The notes: generated by a model not told the origin, from the letters alone. 20,699 bases of DNA from an uncultured Clostridium sp. (GCA_958442925.1 CAUCIO010000023.1:1-20699); one strand, 5' to 3'. Shown: positions 7,397 through 15,160, counted from the stretch's first letter. A program made the numbers and translations.

Positions 7397-7458
7397 TGGT
7401 AAACAGTTTTTCTGTGGACAGAATACAGGATATATCAAACATGAAAGGAATACAGACC

Positions 7459-8778
7459 ATGGCAAACGATTACAGAAACAAATTTGTTACCCCTGAAACG
7501 GCGGCAAAGGCAGTCCGTTCCGGAGACTGGGTCGATTACGGCTTTGGAGCCGGATTTCCGGAACTGATGGATAAGGCCCTGGCTGCAAGAAAAGAGGAGC
7601 TTAAGGATGTAAAAATCCGGGGAGGCCTTGTAATCCGCCCCAGAATTGAAGTAGCAGAGTGTGATCCGGAGCAGTCCGCCTTTACTTATTACAGCTGGCA
7701 TATTGGCGATTATGAAAGAAAGCTGCAGAGCCGCAGGCTCTGCCAGTTTATCCCCATGATTCTCCGTTCCCTGCCTGAGCTTTACCGCAGGCATATCCGG
7801 GTAGACGTGGCCTTTGTCCCGGTTTCCAGGCCAGATGAAAAGGGATTCTGCGGCCTCGGCATCTCCAACTATGCGTGGAGAACTATTTTTGAGCAGGCCA
7901 GAACTGTTATTTTCGAAATCAATGAACGGCTTCCCCGGCTTCAGGGAGTGGACGGCTCCCATCGGGTCCACCTGTCAGAGGCTGACTATATTGTTGAGGG
8001 AGAGCACGAGCCGCTTCCCATCCGCACCTACCGGGAGCCGTCTGCCACTGACATCGAAATTGCGAAGCGTGTCGTAGAAGAAATTCCAGACGGGGCTGTT
8101 CTCTCTCTGGGTGTCGGCGGCATTCCTTTTACAGTGGCAAATATGCTGGCTGAATCGGATCGAAGGGACCTGGGATGCCATACAGGTACTATCAGCGACG
8201 CCTTTTTAGCGCTTCATAAAGCCGGAAAGCTGACTAACAGCCGAAAAGAGATAGACACCGGCTATTCCTCCTGGAATCTGGCTATGGGATCCGAGGAACT
8301 TTATCAGTGGCTGGACGAGGAGCCGGATCTGTTCCGCCCCGCTGATGTGGATTACATTCACTCCCCGGAACGTATCAGCCGTATGAAGAATGTCATCAGT
8401 ATTAACGGCGGTGTAGAACTGGATCTGATGGGACAGGAAAATGCTGAATCTGCAGGCAGCCGCCAGCTCTCCGGAACAGGCGGACAGCTTGATTTTCTGG
8501 AAGGCGCATTCCGCTCTGAAGGCGGAAAAGGCTTCATCTGCCTGGCTTCCACCCACAGGAAAAAAGACGGCACCCTGAAATCCAACATAGTCCCGTTCAT
8601 TCCAGGCGGCAGCACCGTCTCTGCTCCGCGAACCATGATTCAATATGCAGCCACTGAGTTCGGCGTGGCCAGGCTTTCAGGGCTTTCCCTGAGAGAACGG
8701 GCAGAGGCCATGGCTTCCATCGCCCATCCAGACTTCAGGGAAGAGCTTCTTAAATACGCGGCAGAACACTTTGCATAG
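7459..8778 (+). CDS. Acetyl-CoA hydrolase/CoA-transferase family protein, catalytic Glu replaced
   Basis: Related to butyryl-CoA:acetate and 4-hydroxybutyryl-CoA transferases, which swap CoA between acyl-CoA and acetate in the cytosol. About 440 residues, as usual. Seen are AVRSGDWVDYG, the LGVGGIPFTVAN glycine loop, SEADYIVEG, INGGVELDLMGQ-NAES, SGTGGQLDFLEGAF and the tail AEAMASIAHPDFR. In the family the segment after the glycine loop reads H-S/T-E-M, whose Glu forms the CoA thioester (Glu238 in the Clostridium aminobutyricum enzyme). Here it is HTGT (codon GGT at 8185-8187), so the enzyme may be inactive or altered. ATG 7459 has AAAGGA nine bases upstream; ATG 7441 is the alternative. It is monocistronic, with its own promoter, a palindrome over the -35, and a shared terminator with pgi. 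The acyl substrate cannot be told from sequence. Confidence 0.85.
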   Translation: MANDYRNKFVTPETAAKAVRSGDWVDYGFGAGFPELMDKALAARKEELKDVKIRGGLVIRPRIEVAECDPEQSAFTYYSWHIGDYERKLQSRRLCQFIPMILRSLPELYRRHIRVDVAFVPVSRPDEKGFCGLGISNYAWRTIFEQARTVIFEINERLPRLQGVDGSHRVHLSEADYIVEGEHEPLPIRTYREPSATDIEIAKRVVEEIPDGAVLSLGVGGIPFTVANMLAESDRRDLGCHTGTISDAFLALHKAGKLTNSRKEIDTGYSSWNLAMGSEELYQWLDEEPDLFRPADVDYIHSPERISRMKNVISINGGVELDLMGQENAESAGSRQLSGTGGQLDFLEGAFRSEGGKGFICLASTHRKKDGTLKSNIVPFIPGGSTVSAPRTMIQYAATEFGVARLSGLSLRERAEAMASIAHPDFREELLKYAAEHFA

Positions 8779-8854
8779 CATCAGGCGCTTCATCAGCTGA
8801 CATAGTCCGTCATACAGGAAACATCTTTTTTTGTATGTGACATAAGGAATAGTA

Positions 8855-8917
8855 AAAAGGGGATTTTCCCAAGACCTTCATATTACATTGAAGTCCGGAA
8901 AATCCCCTCTTTTATAT
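8855..8917. terminator. Bidirectional terminator between the CoA-transferase gene and pgi
   Basis: GGGGATTTTCC (8859-8869) pairs perfectly with GGAAAATCCCC (8897-8907), with A-run before and T-run after on both strands (AAAAA and TCTTTTATATTTTTTT). The loop holds a further small TTCA/TGAA pairing. It lies between two convergent stop codons. Confidence 0.9.
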
Positions 8918-8940
8918 TTTTTTATTCCTGGCTGCCCGTT

Positions 8941-10290
8941 TTACAGTCTCTTTAAAAGCTCTGCTCTGGCCTCCTCATAGCCTGGTTTTCCAAGCAGTGC
9001 AAACATGTTTTTCTTATAGCTTTCTACACCCGGCTGGTTAAACGGATTTACTCCCAGCAGGTAACCGCTGATTCCGCAGGCAAACTCAAAGAAATAGAAC
9101 AGTTCTCCTAAGCAGAACTCATTCTGCTCTGGAATATTAACCAGAAGGTTCGGCACGTTTCCATCTGTATGAGCTAAAATAGTTCCGTTCATTGCGCTCT
9201 TATTTACGAAATCCACGCTTTTTCCAGCCAGATAGTTCATACCGTCTGTGTCTGCATCCTCTTCTTCCAGAAGAACCTCTGCCGGAGAATTTTCTACATT
9301 CAACACAGTTTCAAACATAATCCTGGACCCGTCCTGAATAAACTGTCCCATAGAGTGAAGATCTGTTGTCAGATCTACTGCCGCCGGGAAAATACCTCTC
9401 TGATCCTTTCCCTCGCTCTCTCCGTAAAGCTGCTTCCACCACTCGGAAACATAATGAAGACTTGGCTCGTAATTAGCCACAATCTCTACCTGTTTTCCTT
9501 TTCTCAGAAGAATATTTCTAACTGCTGCGTAAAGTAAGGCGCCGTTTTCCTCATAAGGCAGCTCAAGAGCTTTCTTTCTTCCATTGGCAGCTCCCTCCAT
9601 CAGCTTATCAATATCTGCTCCGCTGACTGCAATTGGAAGCAGGCCTACTGCTGTAAGCACAGAAAACCGTCCGCCTACGTCATCCGGAACTACGAAGGAT
9701 TCATATCCCTCCTCATTTGCCAGATTTTTCAGTGCTCCCTTCGCACGGTCTGTGGTGGCATAAATTCTCTTATTAGCCTCCTCTTTTCCGTACTTCTCAA
9801 TCAGCATTTTCTTAAATACGCGGAATGCGATAGCCGGTTCTGTCGTCGTTCCTGACTTGGAAATAATGTTGACAGAGAAATCTTTTCCTTCTAAAACATC
9901 CTTCAGATCCTGAATATACTTGCTGCTGATGCTGTTTCCTACAAAATAAATCTCAGGAGTCTTTCTCTTGCCCTTCGGAAGCATGTTATAGAAGCTGTGG
10001 TTTAAAAATTCAATGGCAGCTCTTGCTCCTAAATAGGATCCGCCGATTCCCACTACTAAAAGCACATCTGAATCACTCTGAATCTTCTCAGCTGCCTTTT
10101 TAATTCTGGCAAACTCTTCTTTATCATAATCAACCGGCAGATCAATCCAGCCTAAAAAGTCATTTCCTGCTCCTGCCTTGCCAACAAGTACGTCCTTGGC
10201 GCACATGACTGCGCTTTTCATGTTTTCCAGTTCCTCTGCCCTTACAAAGGAAGCTGCCTTGGAATAATCAAATGCCACTTCTCTGCCCAT
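8941..10290 (-). CDS. pgi: Glucose-6-phosphate isomerase
   Basis: Interconverts glucose-6-phosphate and fructose-6-phosphate in glycolysis and gluconeogenesis, in the cytosol. From ATG 10290 the protein has 449 residues, the usual length of the short bacterial form. Visible are the first SIS domain with GIGGSYLGARAA, SKSGTTTEPAIAFRVFK near residue 140, DDVGGRFSVLTAVGLLP (PGI signature 1) and the C-terminal NPFNQPGVESYK (PGI signature 2 with the catalytic Lys region). ATG 10290 (MGREVAFDY) is preferred over an in-frame start at 10332 because AAGGAG lies upstream and family members begin there. A sigma-A promoter sits about 100 bases upstream and the gene is monocistronic. All key motifs are intact. 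Confidence 0.96.
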   Translation of the reverse strand: MGREVAFDYSKAASFVRAEELENMKSAVMCAKDVLVGKAGAGNDFLGWIDLPVDYDKEEFARIKKAAEKIQSDSDVLLVVGIGGSYLGARAAIEFLNHSFYNMLPKGKRKTPEIYFVGNSISSKYIQDLKDVLEGKDFSVNIISKSGTTTEPAIAFRVFKKMLIEKYGKEEANKRIYATTDRAKGALKNLANEEGYESFVVPDDVGGRFSVLTAVGLLPIAVSGADIDKLMEGAANGRKKALELPYEENGALLYAAVRNILLRKGKQVEIVANYEPSLHYVSEWWKQLYGESEGKDQRGIFPAAVDLTTDLHSMGQFIQDGSRIMFETVLNVENSPAEVLLEEEDADTDGMNYLAGKSVDFVNKSAMNGTILAHTDGNVPNLLVNIPEQNEFCLGELFYFFEFACGISGYLLGVNPFNQPGVESYKKNMFALLGKPGYEEARAELLKRL

Positions 10291-10389
10291 CTTATGTTCT
10301 CTCCTTTTCTTCTGTGCCTGAGTATGCTGCACGGGTTTTGCATCAGTATATCAAGGGTTCTACGCCTTTTGTACACTGGCGCTGTCTTT

Positions 10390-10418
10390 ATTATAACAAT
10401 CTGTTATAAATTTATCAA
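10390..10418 (-). promoter_or_regulatory. Sigma-A promoter of pgi
   Basis: Minus strand: TTGATA (10418-10413), exactly 17 bases, TATAAT (10395-10390). The transcript would start near 10383, giving a leader of about 93 bases. The promoter begins only 19 bases past the stop codon of the upstream gene, so no separate terminator is visible between them. Confidence 0.75.
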
Positions 10419-10436
10419 CCTTGTTCTGATGCCGCC

Positions 10437-11462
10437 TTATGATTCTGCTGACAGATACTGGCGCAGCAGTTCTCCCAGCGCCCTCATCTCTTCTGGATTC
10501 AGGTTCTTCGTCCATTCCTCCTGGTGCTTGGAGCGTTCCCTGCTGGCTGCTATCTGTTCGAGACTGTGCTTTAAATAATCAATATCCCGGAGCCCCTCTC
10601 CAGATGATTCCTGGGCTGACGGTACATTCTTGGAATCCTCTTTCTTATTTTGAAGAAGCGCATTTTTCTCCTCAATCATAGCTGCCGTCTTCTGTCCTCT
10701 TCCTGCTCTTTCTGATTTCAGACGCTTTAAGCCTGTCGTCCTGTCCAGCTTTTTTGCAGTAAACAGAGGATTTTTATTTTCTGACTCGCGCCGTCTTTCC
10801 GGAATGGCAACTGCCTCTTGAATTAAGCCGTCCCTAACTGCATTTTCGCGGATAATCGCTTCCCGCTCATTTAATTCGTCTGTACCTGCCTCTCTGAGCG
10901 GCAGACATCTGGCAGAATCCTGACGTCTCTCCTCCTGTCCTGCACCAGTTCTAATCGCCCGGACAAGCACAGAATTATCTGTATATTCTAAAAGCGCATT
11001 AGCCAGACGCTGCTGTTTCAGTCCGATGCTGAAGCTGCTGTCTAAGAAGGCCAGAGCCAGTCCAAGAAAAGCTCCTGCTGACGCATAAAGTACAACATAG
11101 TAGGAATCCAGTCTGTACCAGTAAGCGGCAAAGGAAGCCGCTCCCCCTGTCATAATTCCTAAAATCGTCATCTGAGCCGACAGGTTATTCCAGCTGTTGA
11201 GAGAAATCCTCATAAAACGAAATCCATACATCTGCCGTTCCAGATAAGCTTCCGTGTTTACAATACTCTGGTTCAGCCGGCAAATAGTCTCCAGCTTCTG
11301 CTTCAAAGCCTTCAGATTCCTGTTTTTTGTCATTGCCATGTTATCCGTCTCACGGATTAATCGTTTGTAGAGGCTGCGCGTAATAAATTTACTGGCTGCT
11401 CCAATGGCTCCAATCACTGCCAGCGCATATAAGGCTTTTCCTGTTTGTAACATTTCCAGCAT
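10437..11462 (-). CDS. Conserved membrane protein of unknown function
   Basis: 341 residues, family not recognised. An N-terminal membrane helix (residues ~9-24, YALAVIGAIGAASKFI) is followed by a basic, helical stretch and then two closely spaced membrane helices at ~96-115 (MTILGIMTGGAASFAAYWY) and ~122-140 (VVLYASAGAFLGLALAFLD). After SIGLKQQRLANALLEYTDN comes a long, very charged and poorly conserved-looking segment (residues ~175-310), with a final helical tail. The topology, three helices then a disordered cytoplasmic tail, hints at a scaffold or regulator but no function can be assigned. GGGGAG lies seven bases before ATG 11462. The gene has its own promoter and is 240 bases from mtnN. 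Confidence 0.72.
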   Translation of the reverse strand: MLEMLQTGKALYALAVIGAIGAASKFITRSLYKRLIRETDNMAMTKNRNLKALKQKLETICRLNQSIVNTEAYLERQMYGFRFMRISLNSWNNLSAQMTILGIMTGGAASFAAYWYRLDSYYVVLYASAGAFLGLALAFLDSSFSIGLKQQRLANALLEYTDNSVLVRAIRTGAGQEERRQDSARCLPLREAGTDELNEREAIIRENAVRDGLIQEAVAIPERRRESENKNPLFTAKKLDRTTGLKRLKSERAGRGQKTAAMIEEKNALLQNKKEDSKNVPSAQESSGEGLRDIDYLKHSLEQIAASRERSKHQEEWTKNLNPEEMRALGELLRQYLSAES

Positions 11463-11505
11463 AAAAAGCTCCCCTTTCTTTTCCAGATTTTTCCAGATGG
11501 CTTTT

Positions 11506-11534
11506 ATTATAGCCGCCCGATTTGTCTTTGAAAA
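11506..11534 (-). promoter_or_regulatory. Sigma-A promoter of the 341-residue membrane protein gene
   Basis: Minus strand: TTTTCA (11534-11529, four of six), 17-base spacer, perfect TATAAT (11511-11506). It gives a leader of about 37 bases to ATG 11462. Confidence 0.65.
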
Positions 11535-11560
11535 GGTGGTGAAGCCTAAAATCGATCGTC

Positions 11561-11587
11561 AAATTCCCTTATAAAACAAGGGAATTT
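11561..11587. repeat. Perfect 10-bp inverted repeat between mtnN and the next gene
   Basis: AAATTCCCTT (11561-11570) and AAGGGAATTT (11578-11587) pair fully around a seven-base loop. On the plus strand a T-run follows at a distance (CTGGATTTTTT). On the mtnN strand there is no T-run after the stem, so a classic terminator is doubtful there, although this is the only hairpin behind mtnN. Confidence 0.5.
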
Positions 11588-11702
11588 CTGGATTTTTTCC
11601 GCTTTTCAGACCAATTTTCATCGAATTTTCTGCTATAAAGACGGATCTCGTCGATCGCGTTCCTGTATTTCCGAATACTGCTTCCATCAGCGTGAAATAC
11701 TG

Positions 11703-12398
11703 CTAGTTCATACGGCTTGCCATCTCTAAAATCAGATTCACAGAATGACGAATAGCCTGAGCCTCAAATTCTGCATAATCCATACCTGCGCTGTCATCTG
11801 CCTTGTCAGAAATAGCACGGATTACCAGATATGGAATACCGTTTAAGTATGCCGCCTGAGCAATAGCAGCCCCCTCCATTTCTGTACAGCTGGCACCAAA
11901 CTCTTCTGCCAGCCATTTTTTCTTCTCCCGGTTGGAAATAAACTGGTCTCCGCTGACTACCCGCCCTTTGAACGCCTGAATATCAGGATTTACCGTTTCA
12001 TTACAGGATAACGCCAGGGAGCAAAGCGCCTCATCTGCTTTAAAGGCAAAGGTATCTACCCGTGGAATCTGTCCCTTCGGGTAACCAAAGCCAGAAGCAT
12101 CCACATCGTGCTGTACCGTATCTGTAGAAATGACAATATCCCCTATATTGATCTCATTTTTCAGAGAACCTGCAATTCCTGTATTAATCACCGCATCTGC
12201 CTGGAAACGATCCACAAGAATCTGTGTACACATTCCAGCATTTACCTTGCCGATACCCGATCTCACTACAACTGCATCCTGCCCGCACAGCTTTCCCACA
12301 TAAAACTCCATTCCTGCTGCCCTTGTAACCTGCACCTGCGTCATTTTTTCTTTAATTTTTGCAACCTCTTCGTCCATTGCTCCTATAATTCCAAGCAT
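11703..12398 (-). CDS. mtnN: 5'-methylthioadenosine/S-adenosylhomocysteine nucleosidase
   Basis: Hydrolyses MTA and SAH to adenine plus the thio-ribose product, recycling methionine and purine and feeding the LuxS route where present. 231 residues, the usual length. Visible are the N-terminal GIIGAMDEEVA with the catalytic-loop Glu, VVVRSGIGKVNAG, NTGIAGSL, GDIVIS, the VVSGDQFI strand, the substrate motif CTEMEGAAIAQ with the ribose-binding Glu, and AISDKAD with the catalytic Asp. AGGAGG lies upstream of ATG 12398. The gene is divergent from the TSCPD-murG operon. Its promoter (TTGTCA-17-TATAAT) shares -35 bases with the opposing promoter. No sign of truncation. Confidence 0.96.
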   Translation of the reverse strand: MLGIIGAMDEEVAKIKEKMTQVQVTRAAGMEFYVGKLCGQDAVVVRSGIGKVNAGMCTQILVDRFQADAVINTGIAGSLKNEINIGDIVISTDTVQHDVDASGFGYPKGQIPRVDTFAFKADEALCSLALSCNETVNPDIQAFKGRVVSGDQFISNREKKKWLAEEFGASCTEMEGAAIAQAAYLNGIPYLVIRAISDKADDSAGMDYAEFEAQAIRHSVNLILEMASRMN

Positions 12399-12435
12399 AT
12401 TTCTGCCTCCTGTTCACTTTTTTATTCCTTCTGAC

Positions 12436-12464
12436 ATTATAGAAGATCTCCCGGTTCTTGACAA
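12436..12464 (-). promoter_or_regulatory. Sigma-A promoter of mtnN
   Basis: Minus strand: TTGTCA (12464-12459), 17 bases, TATAAT (12441-12436). Five of six and six of six bases match. The -35 lies on the same seven base pairs as the -35 of the opposite promoter. Confidence 0.8.
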
Positions 12465-12487
12465 TTCTTTTTGTAAAAGGTTATAAT
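12458..12487 (+). promoter_or_regulatory. Sigma-A promoter of the TSCPD-murG operon
   Basis: TTGACA (12458-12463), an 18-base spacer, then TATAAT (12482-12487). Both hexamers are perfect. The leader to ATG 12562 is about 68 bases. Confidence 0.8.
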
Positions 12488-12561
12488 CTGCTGGCAGCAT
12501 CAGTATTCAAAACATTCTATTTTATTAATTTATGACGTTATTTTATAAGGAGGAGCCATCC

Positions 12562-12807
12562 ATGCTTTTTAAAACCTTCGGCGTCTGTTCCAGCGCCATT
12601 GAATTTGATGTTAAAAACAATAAAGTAACAAACGTACATTTTATCGGAGGATGCTCTGGAAACACCCAGGGAGTGGCGCGCCTGATCGAGGGAATGGATA
12701 TTGATGAAGCCATTTCCCGTATTGACGGCATTCACTGCGGTGCCCGCCCTACCTCCTGTCCGGATCAGCTGGCTCGCGCTTTAAAGCAGTACAAAGCCAG
12801 CCTGTAG
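12562..12807 (+). CDS. TSCPD domain protein (TIGR03905-like)
   Basis: An 81-residue protein, the size of the stand-alone TIGR03905 family. It has FIGGCSGNTQGVARLIEGM in the middle and the name-giving HCGARPTSCPDQLARAL near the C-terminus. The same domain occurs at the C-terminal end of some class II ribonucleotide reductases, where its cysteines are thought to bind metal; here Cys in GGCSGN, HCG and TSCPD could do the same. The biological role of the small stand-alone form is not known to me. An upstream in-frame ATG at 12532 is rejected, since AAGGAGGAG lies at the right distance before ATG 12562. It is the first gene of the operon, 44 bases ahead of murG. Confidence 0.88.
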   Translation: MLFKTFGVCSSAIEFDVKNNKVTNVHFIGGCSGNTQGVARLIEGMDIDEAISRIDGIHCGARPTSCPDQLARALKQYKASL

Positions 12808-12851
12808 CGTCTGTCTGAGTTTCTCAGTGTTAATTTTACGGAGGCAATACT

Positions 12852-13919
12852 ATGAAAAAAATCGTTTTGACCGGCGGCGGAACTGCCGGCCATGTCACTC
12901 CAAATCTGGCTCTCCTTCCTTCTCTTCGCAAGGAAGAATTTGAAATTCATTATATCGGCTCCTATAATGGCATCGAACGGCGTCTGATTGAAGATGCCGG
13001 AATCTCCTATGACGGAATTTCCTCCGGAAAACTCCGCCGATATTTTGACATTAAAAATTTCTCGGATCCGCTCCGTGTTCTGAAGGGATATGGACAGGCA
13101 AAACGACTGATGAAACAGTACCAGCCTGATATTGTTTTTTCAAAAGGCGGCTTTGTCTCTGTTCCCGTCGTGCTGGCGGCAAAACATTATAAGATTCCCG
13201 TTATTATCCATGAATCGGATATGACGCCGGGTCTGGCTAATAAAATCTGTATTCCAGCTGCACAAAAGGTGTGCTGTAATTTTCCTGAAACTTTAAATTA
13301 CCTTCCCAAAGATAAGGCTGTACTCTCCGGTTCACCGATTCGTGAGGAGCTGCTGACCGGTGATCGTCTTTCTGGTCTGCAGTACGCCGGTCTGTCCGCA
13401 AACCGGCCTGTCATCCTTGTCATCGGAGGAAGCCTTGGTTCTGTTACTGTCAACCACGCAGTGCGCAGTATTCTGCCGAAGCTCCTCTCTCAGTTTCAGG
13501 TAATACATATCTGCGGAAAGGGCAATCTGGACGAAAGCCTGATTGGCACTTCCGGCTACGTACAGTACGAGTATGTAGACAAGCCTCTCCGCCATCTGTT
13601 CGCTGCCGCTGATCTGATTATTTCCAGAGCCGGCGCAAACTCTATCTGTGAAATTCTGGCCCTCAGAAAGCCAAATATTCTGATTCCTCTTTCTGCCGCT
13701 GCGAGCCGCGGAGATCAGATTTTAAATGCAAATTCATTTGCAAAACAGGGATTCAGCACAGTTTTGGAGGAAGAAGTTCTCACTTCCGATACTCTGTACC
13801 AGGCTGTCTCTGAAACCTACAAAAAGCGCATATCCTTTATTGAGACAATGGAGAAAAGTACATTAAACAATGCAGTAGAAACGATTATGGATCTGATCCG
13901 TCAATGTGCAAAATCATAA
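12852..13919 (+). CDS. murG: UDP-GlcNAc:undecaprenyl-PP-MurNAc-pentapeptide GlcNAc transferase
   Basis: Glycosyltransferase (family 28, GT-B fold) that adds GlcNAc to lipid I, making lipid II on the inner face of the cell membrane. 355 residues, usual length. N-domain: TGGGTAGHVTPNLAL G-loop, IVFSKGGFVSVP and IIHESDMTPGLANK. C-domain: VIGGSLGS, then ISRAGANSICEILAL, which holds the UDP-GlcNAc ribose-binding Glu, and LSAAASRGDQILNA. In related Clostridia the MPGLANK and A-SRGDQ motifs read the same way. A GGAGG site precedes ATG 12852. It lies outside any dcw cell-wall cluster in this window, so it may be the main murG moved away or a second copy. It ends in a strong terminator. Confidence 0.94.
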   Translation: MKKIVLTGGGTAGHVTPNLALLPSLRKEEFEIHYIGSYNGIERRLIEDAGISYDGISSGKLRRYFDIKNFSDPLRVLKGYGQAKRLMKQYQPDIVFSKGGFVSVPVVLAAKHYKIPVIIHESDMTPGLANKICIPAAQKVCCNFPETLNYLPKDKAVLSGSPIREELLTGDRLSGLQYAGLSANRPVILVIGGSLGSVTVNHAVRSILPKLLSQFQVIHICGKGNLDESLIGTSGYVQYEYVDKPLRHLFAAADLIISRAGANSICEILALRKPNILIPLSAAASRGDQILNANSFAKQGFSTVLEEEVLTSDTLYQAVSETYKKRISFIETMEKSTLNNAVETIMDLIRQCAKS

Positions 13920-13953
13920 AAACAGAAAGCCTGTTCTTTTACTGAAGTTTTAT

Positions 13954-13989
13954 GCGGAGAATCCTTCTCACCGGATTCTCCGCTTTTTT
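13954..13989 (+). terminator. Intrinsic terminator of murG
   Basis: GCGGAGAATCC (13954-13964) pairs perfectly with GGATTCTCCGC (13973-13983) around an eight-base loop and is followed by TTTTTT. It also lies just behind the HIT gene, but in that direction no T-run follows the stem. Confidence 0.92.
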
Positions 13990-14005
13990 ATCTCTTTTCT
14001 GAATT

Positions 14006-14428
14006 TTAGGACTCCAGTTCTGCTTTCAGCATACTGCTGACTTTGGCTAATTCTTCTGGCTCCGCTTTTCCAGGTTCCCATGTAACCATTGAGGGGCCGT
14101 CTTCATAGCGCGGAATAATATGAGCATGAAAATGAAATACTGTCTGTCCTGCCGCCTCGCCGTTATTCTGAACTACGTTAAATCCGGCGCAGCCTATCGC
14201 TTTTTTCATTGCGCCGCCAATTTTTCCAGCCAACGGAAGCACCTTAGCAGCCGTCTTCTCATCTAATTGACACAAATCCTGATAATGTTCCTTAGGAAGG
14301 ATCAAGGCATGTCCCTTTGATGCCGGGCCAAGATCCAGAATAACTCTAAAATCCTCATCCTCATAAACCGTAGACGCCGGAATTTCTCCATTTGCTATCT
14401 TACAAAAAATACAGTCTTTTTCTTTCAT
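14006..14428 (-). CDS. HIT family nucleotide hydrolase/transferase
   Basis: 140-residue member of the histidine triad superfamily (HinT/Hit branch). These enzymes hydrolyse or transfer nucleotidyl groups from substrates such as AMP-amidates, in the cytosol. The triad is seen as HFHAHIIPR near residue 100, with the preceding GQTVFH. The N-terminus CIFCKIANGEIPAS carries a CxxC typical of the zinc-bearing bacterial form. ILDLGPASKGHALILPKEHY is the nucleotide-binding stretch. GGGGAAG lies upstream of ATG 14428. It follows the rhomboid gene by 50 A/T-rich bases on the same strand, so the two are probably co-transcribed. The physiological substrate is unknown. Confidence 0.93.
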   Translation of the reverse strand: MKEKDCIFCKIANGEIPASTVYEDEDFRVILDLGPASKGHALILPKEHYQDLCQLDEKTAAKVLPLAGKIGGAMKKAIGCAGFNVVQNNGEAAGQTVFHFHAHIIPRYEDGPSMVTWEPGKAEPEELAKVSSMLKAELES

Positions 14429-14478
14429 TTACACTTCCCCTTTTCTTTTTTTATTTTTAAATTTCTTACTTTACTCTT

Positions 14479-15087
14479 TTATCTGTGTCTCCTGCTTCTG
14501 GAAACCCACGCATGAAAAGGTATCCCAAGGAGCATTCCTGTCACCAGGCCTCCTACATGAGCCGCATTATTTACCCCTGTGCTGCTGAAACCAAGGTACA
14601 GGGAAAGGGCTGCCATAAGCACCAGCTGTCTGCTGTTAATATCATCCACCCTGCCCCTGTTTCTGTAAACAATCCATATCAGTCCGCCTATTACGCCAAA
14701 AATGGCTCCTGATGCCCCTGCCGACATCGTAAACAGTTCTCCCGATTTTAAGTAGAACTGCAGAGAAATCAGGTTCGCTCCTATTCCGCATAGAAGGTAA
14801 AACAGCAGGTATTTTACGTGTCCCAGGTAATACTCCAGCCTCTCTCCCAATACAAAGAGAACCAGCATATTGTTGAGCAGATGACGAATATCAAAATGAA
14901 GAAACATTGAAGTAAACAGTCTGTAATATTCTCCCTTCTCTGCCACAAGCAGAGGAATAACTGTTCCTTTTTCAAATACAGCATTTCCGCTGATGACAAA
15001 TCCGAAAAAATCCGGAATCAGAAAAAGAATTATGTTAATGATAATCAGCACTGTGTTAACAGATGAAACTTTTTTAAATTGATCCAT
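14479..15087 (-). CDS. Rhomboid family intramembrane serine protease
   Basis: Multi-pass membrane protease. Catalytic serine is in SAGASGAIFG and catalytic histidine in NAAHVGGLVTG; the supporting HLLNNML motif of helix 2 is also present. These occur at residues ~126, ~177 and ~70 of the 202-residue form. Six hydrophobic helices can be traced, matching the basic bacterial six-helix core without an extra soluble domain. ATG 15087 (MDQFKKVSS) is preferred over TTG 15117, which has no ribosome site. The AGGAAGAGGA before 15087 is somewhat far (about 11 bases). Substrates are unknown. The gene is 130 bases past the FHA gene, with a possible promoter in between, and just ahead of the HIT gene. Confidence 0.93.
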   Translation of the reverse strand: MDQFKKVSSVNTVLIIINIILFLIPDFFGFVISGNAVFEKGTVIPLLVAEKGEYYRLFTSMFLHFDIRHLLNNMLVLFVLGERLEYYLGHVKYLLFYLLCGIGANLISLQFYLKSGELFTMSAGASGAIFGVIGGLIWIVYRNRGRVDDINSRQLVLMAALSLYLGFSSTGVNNAAHVGGLVTGMLLGIPFHAWVSRSRRHR

Positions 15088-15154
15088 AGCAATCTCTGTC
15101 CTCTTCCTGCCAGACAATCTTATTAAACATCTTTAATGACGATAATTATATCAT

Positions 15155-15160
15155 ATATTG
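15155..15160 (-). promoter_or_regulatory. Possible promoter -10 for rhomboid-HIT operon
   Basis: A TATAAT lies in an A/T-rich stretch (ATATGATATAATTATC on the minus strand) between the FHA gene and the rhomboid gene; I place it near 15150-15160. The hexamer 17 bases upstream (TGGAAC) matches the -35 consensus poorly. The position suggests that the rhomboid-HIT pair is not part of the Tad operon. Confidence 0.4.

Noticed and set aside
7387..7458. N-terminal extension of the CoA-transferase from ATG 7387
   Set aside because: The ATG overlaps the -10 box of a 17-base-spaced promoter, so it would not be in the mRNA; ATG 7459 has a ribosome site and fits the family start.
7435..7971. 178-codon open frame on the minus strand inside the CoA-transferase gene
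   Set aside because: It is antisense to a clear enzyme, has no ribosome site, and its composition follows from the codon pattern of the real gene.
11580..11702. Short minus-strand frames between mtnN and the membrane protein gene (for example a 41-codon frame beginning at an ATG after TTCACGCTG)
   Set aside because: No ribosome binding site and no family likeness; left as unexplained intergenic DNA.
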